64,000 bases of DNA from positions 43,580,458-43,644,457 of the forward strand of contig CM040126.1 of the NCBI GenBank assembly GCA_022559845.1, written 5' to 3'. The translations under genes were made by a program, and so were the position numbers. Shown here piece after piece: positions 57,470 to 64,000 of this stretch (positions are counted from its first letter, which is position 1; each line of letters begins with the position of its first letter). The stretch is from Amorphophallus konjac (lineage: Eukaryota > Streptophyta > Magnoliopsida > Alismatales > Araceae). The notes under the pieces are model-generated. The model ran no database searches. It was not told the origin of the DNA and saw only the letters and a list, made by a program, of their open reading frames with translations.

Positions 57470-59057
57470 ATGCCCACTCGTCGAGGTACTCAATACTCAC
57501 CCCCACCACCACCTATGGCGGAATCCCGAGTCTATAGTTCCGATGAAGTGGCCACAATGTTCCGAACTCTTATGGGAAAAATGGATGGGTTGAATGAGCG
57601 CATTGATGTGTTAAGCACTCGAGTGGATAGGATGGAAGGGTTGAGTACCCAGGTGAATGGCCTAGGCACCCGCCTAGAAGAGAGGATGAAGGCCGTAGAG
57701 GATAGGGCCGCCAGGTCGAGCCAGTCCGTTCAGGGATTGGTCGGGAGAGTCGCCGCACTAGAGAAAGGACCAGCCGAGACACATCCGATTGCCCCCGTCC
57801 AGGCACCCGTCCCACCTACACAAGGTCAACCGGAGCTGGTTCAACAACCCGCGACTCCAAGGGTTCAAGGGGTAGTTGTTAGGAGGCACGAAGTCCCCGA
57901 GGTGCATGACTATGAGTCCGATAATGAGCCTCGGGGACATGGTCGTGATCATCGCCCTACACGGCGTATCCACGACCAAGATATGGATGAACGGGCCCTT
58001 CGGACAGTTCGGGCCGACCCTCCCACCTTTGACGGGTCCTTAGACCCGAAGGTCTACCTTGATTGGGAGGCTGGTATGGACCGATATTTTGAGTGGTTCG
58101 AGATGTCGGACCAACGAAAAGTCAAGTTTGCCAGGATGAAACTTTTAGGCCAAGCACAAACATATTGGAGGAACATGGAGAATCTATTGTTTCATCGTCA
58201 TGAACCCCCAATCGATACGTGGACCGAGATGAGGGAGAAGCTTAGGAAGAAGTACCTCCCTACCTTCTACCGCCAGCGTCTTATAGAGAGGTGGCAAAGC
58301 CTCACCCAAGGAGACCTGTCCGTCTCTGATTACATCGCCGAATTTGATGAATACTACTTGTGATGTGATGCCACGGAGGAAGATTCTCTTACCGTCTCTC
58401 GGTTTCGGCGTGGTCTACGCCCGCACCTACGGTATGAGCTTCTCCGCCGCAAGGTGGACAAGTTGGAGGATGCATATCAAGTTGCTCTCGAGATGGAGCA
58501 ATTCGAGGGAGAGTTCGAGTCTATTCCACGGTGGAGCCCCGCTCCTCCCCATAGTGATTCCCGTGGCTCCTTAGGTTCATACCCAAGGGGACCCATGTCT
58601 CTTCCTTAGGAGTCCGCCCGTCAGGAGCATTTCGCTCCTAGACCTCGACCTCCCCCACCACGGGATCTACCTCCACCCCATCCACCGGCACCCGTTGCCG
58701 TCCCCCGGCACGCATAGCCCGTCCCCTAGTCCCGACACTTCCTCCCTTGTTGCCCACGGCGCCTACACCTCCACCCTTGTTACCTACGCCCCCTACCCGT
58801 CGGGAGGATAAGGGTAAGGCCCCTCTTATCGAAGAGAGCAGTCGGTCGCGAGTGCAGTGTTTCCACTGTCACGGGTTTGGCCACATTGCCAGTGAATGTC
58901 CCGCTCGCGCCACCCTAGCCCTAGGTGTTGGAGATACCTTACCTCCCGAGCTTGAGTCTGTCAATAACGTGGCCGACCCGGCACTAGCCGAGGAGTACTA
59001 TGCCTTGGGGGAAGAGCTGGAGGACTCTCCCGCAGCTCAGGATGCAGCCACCTAGTG
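57470..59057 (+). pseudogene. Gag remnant of element F
   Basis: ATG at 57,470 (MPTRRGTQYS) matches the start of the element D protein (MSTRSGASYR). A heptad-rich coiled coil (residues 25-110) stands where D has its His-rich repeats. The gag core follows (YLDWEAGMDRYFEWFEMSDQ, AQTYWRN), then a stop TGA at 58,361; the same frame stays readable (LTVSRFRRGLRPHL) to about 58,607, and after a frameshift a zinc knuckle CFHCHGFGHIASEC is at about 58,858. The last frame ends at 59,057. Confidence 0.85.
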
Positions 59058-59189
59058 GGGTGATGTCATTGCGTGTCCGTGCATGAGTCAGTGTGTTTTC
59101 TTTGTGTGGTTTGTTTGTGTGATTTGCATACGTGTGTTAGTGCATGGTGAGTCTGCATGTGTCTTGTGCAAGCTCGTTGTCGTTATCTT

Positions 59190-59503
59190 ATGAGTGAGAG
59201 GCGAGTGGATTCGCTCGATGAGTATGGGATCAGTTCTATATCTACCCCCGGATCTAGTCACCTACAGGGACTCAGCGGTGATTCCTAGTGAGTCTTCGAG
59301 CCGCCACCTCCCCTTTTGAGAGTGTCCCATTCGGAGTGTCCACCTTTAGCCCGTAGCAGTTCGTGCATATCAAGTATATATGGAATGAGCAAGTGACGAT
59401 CACTTGGAGTGGAGCATACCCGCACTACTTGGCACGGTGACGGATCCGCAGGTGTACTCGAGCAGCCGCACCCCTTACTCGACGATGTCGAGTTCCTCCC
59501 ACC
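59190..59503 (+). pseudogene. 3' pol remnant of element F with chromodomain traces
   Basis: Broken frames still show DEYGIS, VTYRDSAVIPSES and EQVTITWSGAYPHYLAR, matching the end of the D polyprotein (EEYGIS, VPYKG, EQVTTTRS, YLVRW). About 130 bp earlier the gag remnant ends, so roughly 3.5-4 kb of pol were deleted between. Confidence 0.7.
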
Positions 59504-59513
59504 TGGGGAGAGT
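59504..59513 (+). other. Polypurine tract of element F
   Basis: TGGGGAGAGT directly before TGATCGG. Confidence 0.7.
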
Positions 59514-61591
59514 TGATCGGAATCGAAGCCGAGCATGTACATTTTATTTTACATTTATGTCCTTTAGTTTATTTGTATATCCATGGGAAAATATATGCGC
59601 AATTGTACGGCTTTGTAAGCCAATGCGTCATTCCCACGGATTGTGTGGGTTTCTACGTAATTTGTCAGTAGGACCAGCAAGGGGGCCCTCAGCCCTTTCT
59701 CATTGGTCCATGTCATCCATATGGGGCTGGTCAACCATCCTAGGTGGCCATCTAGAAGGGTTGAATGTCAATTGTCCACATGGGGGATAAATAGACATGA
59801 AAGTCCAAGATGCCACCTACCCCCCTCCCCTTGGTCAATAGGCCGCCCCCCCCTTTTAATTTATTTTTATTTTTTGTGTGCTGGTCACACTTCATCCAAG
59901 CCATCCATTCCCCACCCCTAGATCCAAAGGTGGAGATTGCATTTGATGAGGAGCATATAAAACCTTGTATTTTCCATTTGATAATTAATGAAGAATAGAA
60001 AAAATTGTGTAAGCCAAGGAGCTTCTTGCGCCCCCAGCCCTCTCCCCTCTGGTTCTTCCTTCTCCAACCCCCAATTATAGAGTGGATCCTCTCTATCTCC
60101 TCCCCCTCAATCTCTGAGTTCATCTCCGGTGCCGCCGCCGCCATTCGTGCCGCCAACGAGCCGCCGCGACGCCGATTCTGAAGTGCTGCCAAGGTTCTAT
60201 TTTACAGAACAGACGTCTACTGCGGTAATTCCTTCACTCAACTCCGACATCCTCTTGATCTGACATTTTCATAGGTTGTTCTTATCTTGTATCCCCATCT
60301 CCACAAAAAATTTCACATCCAAATTCCTTCTTTTGATATTTTTACATTTTCGGTCTTCAATCTTCCCTAGATCTGTCTGCTATCTGTTCACTGTAACAGT
60401 CCGCCTGAGTTTCTCATATTCGACCCATCTTTTGATTTTCCCAAGAGTCCCCAATTTTACTGGAGATTCTGTCCACTTTTCCCTTTCTCCGCAAATTTTA
60501 TTGATTTTTGTTCAACCCTTCACATATTTTCTAAAGTTCTTCCAAGTTCCAATCTACAGTTCCGCCAGTCTGTTTCCATATCCGACCACAGTCCAGTATA
60601 CAATTTCTATAAAATTCAATTCTCCCCAAAACTTTTCACAAAAAATATTCCTGTCTTCCTTGTTCAATTCTCTACAACTTTGCTGAAGACCCCAACTTCC
60701 TATTCGGAGGTCTACCTATCGGTCAACGGCAGTTCTCAGACAACTCCTCTGCTGATCTGAGATTTCTGCCACTGTACAACAGCAGCTTGGAAATTTGGTC
60801 AAGGCCAGATATGGAGCACTCTATTTTTTCTCTCTGATCCTAAATTGAAGTATTTCGAGTTAGCTTTCCAACGGCGCCAGTTTCGTATCCATCTGACATC
60901 GGGACTGATCGCAGCATCCGTTCTCGCCGGAGCGCACGTCTGAAAATAGAACCGGCAGATCCGTGGCCGGTTATTCCGACCGGTGCCGAACGGAGCCGCC
61001 CGGCCTCCGGTCGACGTTCCAGCGTGCCGCCATCCCAGAGAGTGCTTCCCTAAGTGTCCCCACTACAGCGGTGCCACCGGGTCCCACACGGCCCCTCCAG
61101 ACAGCACGTGGGCCCCACGCTCGCGAGTACGTGTGTTGCCGAAGAGACGCGAGAAGCCGCCCGTCAACCCGAATTCGGTCCTCCCGGACCCACTTGTGTA
61201 GCCCTTTACCTCCCTGCGTGGAGTGGGCGATATTTCATTGCTGTCATTATTGTGTAATATTTTTTCCGGGAGTACGAGGTCGGCCGGGTCCGTCTTCCCC
61301 ACGCCCAGTAGCGTGGAGGTATCGTTTCCGCTCCCTTCTCGGCATTTGCTTTCCTTCGCATATATATCTTTATGCCGCTGCTAGAGAGCATGTGTAGGGA
61401 TATCTAGCTCACTATATGATGTTTAGCACCGCTGCTGCGAGAGAGAGAGTGACCGTCTCGTGACCCGATCCGGGCACAAAAGAGAGCCGATCACCCTAGC
61501 TCATTGCCGGTTTCTCAACCGCGCACGTCCGACGCTTCCCTCGTTAAGGGACAATCGCGAGCTTGTTGTGTCCGTGGTCCGTCCCGCATCA
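59514..61591 (+). repeat. 3' LTR of element F
   Basis: 2,078 bp, collinear with the 5' copy with several percent differences. TATA box at about 59,956. Confidence 0.9.
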
Positions 61592-63698
61592 TACTGCTAT
61601 CATCGAAGCCGTGACTCCTACTTATATGGGGCTCTACATATGACTCAGGAATGTCATCATTTGCATTGGGATCCAACATCACCAAGTTCTCAATATCCAT
61701 CGGATTTATCAGTGGTTGCTTGTCCTCTTTACTCATAAATAATGTGCTCCATGTTGATTTATTCTTTTGTCGAGCAGGAGGTTTCTCTATTGTATATTGC
61801 CTCACTCCGATTGCCTGAGAGGTCATGTGGAGCAGAGGTCATGTCTAATAAGAAGTTAACAATGGATTCATAATGTACAAGTCAATAGCTATGAATATAC
61901 TTGAGATTGCTAACTAGTTCCTCTAGGATCCCTAGATACCAAGCGTTGTGGCGTAACAACCTGATACGATTGACGGGGTGTTGTAGAAGGCTGCATCATT
62001 TTTGTCCCAACCTAATATATTAGTATTGAAGTATAAATGAACATGTACATCTTATAAGTAGGTATAATTTTACCTCTCTAAATGAAAATTTCCTCCTGAA
62101 TATAGACTATCATGCGTTGCATCTTGATGCGAAGTACTAGTCCTTCTAGGATCCTTAGATATCGAATGCCGCGACGCAGTAATTTGAGACTACTGTTGGG
62201 GTGTTGGATCGGCCTGCATTATTTTCTTACACCATAGGATATAAATATATGCTTATGATTTCAAATCAAATATTCTATTAAGTAGGTATGTGTTCTTTCA
62301 CCTGAGATGAGGTATGTCGTAGTTCTGTTGGAAGCTGCATCAATTGCTCCCACGTTGCATCATCATAAGCATATGATGTGTCCTCGCCCTCGATGATGAG
62401 GTCTTCATCCAAGTTCACTTCTTGATCATCTACTGCACTGACTCTTCTCCAACCACTTTCACATCCACATCATCTCCTTGCCCCACTACTTGTTGAATAG
62501 CTATTGCTAAGAAAGTGTTATGCCGTGGTGGTCCTTCTAGGTCATATGGCTCTTCATCAAGCTCTGCGTCACCTGGTTCAGTTGTTGCTCTTGAAACCCA
62601 TGCTACCACGGGGTCGTCATCATCTCACAGGTAGAGATCATATGTGGGATCATAACGTCCCTCCACATTCCTTTCATCCACCTGGACATAGTTGATCCTT
62701 AACCTCATGTTATAATAAACGTGGGCCATTTTGTCCAATCGATTGTGTGTTAGTCTGTTTCTCAACTTTGTACGTAATAATGAAAATGTACTCTAAATCT
62801 GCTCGCACCCACTCGAGGATGATGTTTGCGATAAGACTTTGATTGTAATCCTTCTCAATGTGAACCAACTGCCTAGCGTAGCTGCTTCGCCATGATCCCC
62901 CATTTGGAGGAGCAAGTTTGAACTCAGTTATCCCTTCCCTGTTAAAAAAAAAAAATCTTCCTCTATGTCGGTACCATCTTGCCATAATTGAGCCACCACT
63001 CAACTATATGTTTAAAACTGAGTGACATGCAATAATGAAATGCAATTAAGTGTACATGGTGTGTTTAAATTACCCGCATCAAGTCTATCATTGGTGTCAA
63101 TGGCATTAGAGTTGACAAATAAACCAACGGCCTCTCTAAATATCTTAATCTATATGCATAAATAAAATGCTTACATAAATGACCAGTGGATTGGTGGTGA
63201 TGTATAAAATGTAGTAAAAGTTGTCTATACCTCATTTAATGCATCAACAGCTTGTGTTAGGGTGTGAGACACCCTATCCACCACAATGTTAACGGATTCT
63301 ATCAACGTATCATCATAAGCAAGGCCTCAATCATATTGGAAGGCGGGATGTAGATAGTATGTTGTAATCACCACATACTAAATAAGCAATAATTTCATGT
63401 CAGTGGGAATGACATACATGTAAGTTTTTTATCAGAGAAGCAGCAATGAAACCTCATATGTAGATCGTTGTCGATTTTTTAAAATTGACCAAATACGAAA
63501 AATTATATGGTGTGAAGAATAATTCTTTACCTTTGCGGAGTCGAGAATCTCCCAAAAGCATGGAGATGAATGAGAAGTAGATCTCGGAGTCGCAAGCCGT
63601 CCACGTGTCTGGCCTCTAGATGTATCTACACGAGCACTAGACGCAGACGAGATCTCCTCTACGATCTCTAGATGCCAACCAGACCTCAGTACCACCAT
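61592..63698 (-). pseudogene. hAT transposase gene remnant, 5' and dimerisation part
   Basis: The minus strand carries a TATA box (CCTATAAATATAC, about 63,815), ATG at 63,698, a first exon to 63,531 (MVVLRSGWHLEIVEE, not recognised) and donor GTAAAG. Next comes an exon with TYYLHPAFQYD and IVVDRVSHTLTQAVDALNE (about 63,385-63,231), one with EAVGLFVNSNAI (to about 63,075), and EWWLNYG then RRITIKVLSQTSSSSGCEQ and KLRNRLTHNRLDKMAHVYYN (about 62,700-63,000). This is the hAT C-terminal dimerisation region. The catalytic core expected before it has no room (about 145 bp), so the gene is an internal deletion. Several stops occur. Further small exons follow (starting 62,213 and 61,990), then the tail interrupted by element F. 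Confidence 0.75.
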
Positions 63699-64000
63699 CT
63701 ATTGTGGAGAGATGAGAGAGAGGAGAGGGGTGCCCTTTGGAGAGAGAAAGAGAAAGAGAGAGGACAACTAGGGCTAACTAGAGGAGCTTGGCCAAGGGTT
63801 TAGCCCTTCAGTGTATATTTATAGGCTCATGACATTTTTCATAAAAACTCACTAACTCTATATAAAGTCCATCCATCCCAGTCTGTCCAATACTCTATTA
63901 TGTGTGACCCTCTAGGTTCAAATGTCTGTTTACTTGTTTAGCCTATTAAGTTAAGATCTTTGCTTAACTTAATAAAAATAGTCCATTATCTATTAATGGA
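63699..64000 (-). promoter_or_regulatory. Probable promoter region of the hAT remnant
   Basis: On the minus strand GAGCCTATAAATATACACTG near 63,815 is a good TATA box, followed by a CT-rich leader (CTCTCTTTCTCTTTCTCTC) up to the ATG at 63,698. The end of the element was not found. Confidence 0.5.

Larger units (their letters stand above)
55069..61591 (+). mobile_element. Element F: internally deleted gypsy chromovirus
   Basis: LTRs of 2,079 and 2,078 bp (TGATSGGAATC start, CCCGCATCA end), a degraded Met-tRNA primer site, gag remains, a short 3' pol remnant and a purine tract. Internal length is only 2,366 bp, since protease, RT, RNase H and integrase are missing. The gag and chromodomain remnants are of the same lineage as element D. 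It sits in the tail exon of the hAT remnant. Confidence 0.9.

Overview
The window is nuclear DNA of a flowering plant, made almost entirely of nested and decayed transposable elements. The evidence is plant-type LTR retrotransposons with initiator-Met-tRNA primer sites, a plant mobile domain (PMD) gene, hAT transposase remains, spliceosomal introns and long simple repeats. I see no convincing single-copy host gene, no rRNA or tRNA gene and no organellar insert. The species cannot be told from the sequence.

Left half (1-33,000): four insertions can be ordered. Element C, on the + strand, is represented by a polypurine tract and LTR from 29,944 and by a large antisense (minus-strand) spliced PMD gene at 2,785-6,537 and 27,634-29,201. 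Element B (3' internal end and 3' LTR, 1-2,427) and element A (6,538-27,633, target duplication GATAA/GGTAA) are related pol-less elements inserted into C; A interrupts exon 2 of the PMD gene. Element D (16,010-26,185, target duplication CTCCT) is a complete Ty3/gypsy chromovirus with one uninterrupted gag-pol-chromodomain frame, inserted in the 3' LTR of A. LTR divergence judged by eye (about 2% for D, about 3% for A) agrees with the nesting order.

Middle (33,000-48,200): a solo Ty1/copia-type LTR (G, 33,177-35,883, target duplication CAATA); a possible 673-bp unclassified insertion; and a complete but decayed Tekay/Del-like chromovirus (E, 37,307-47,467, minus strand, target duplication CCTAA), which split an older LTR-like fragment (H).

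Right part (48,200-64,000): AT-rich intergenic DNA, a copia integrase fossil (minus strand), GA/TA-rich minisatellite DNA, a hAT-type BED-finger fragment, and a hAT transposase gene remnant on the minus strand. The glycine/serine/histidine-rich tail of that remnant is split by element F (55,069-61,591), a gypsy chromovirus deletion derivative that kept gag and the last part of pol but lost protease, RT, RNase H and integrase.

The most unusual signal is that several unrelated LTR families here carry their own array of short repeated or palindromic motifs. The clearest is in elements A and B: about 20-bp palindromic modules (RACGMCY, short loop, RGKCGTY) repeated 7-8 times per array, with stem bases that change together. 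Solo LTR G carries about 23 copies of an AAGTCTATACA-like motif plus about 11 GCGTCGACGC-like palindromes; E carries TGCGGCC/GGCCGCA palindromes; C carries GCGCCGAGAA motifs that also occur in the antisense PMD promoter region.
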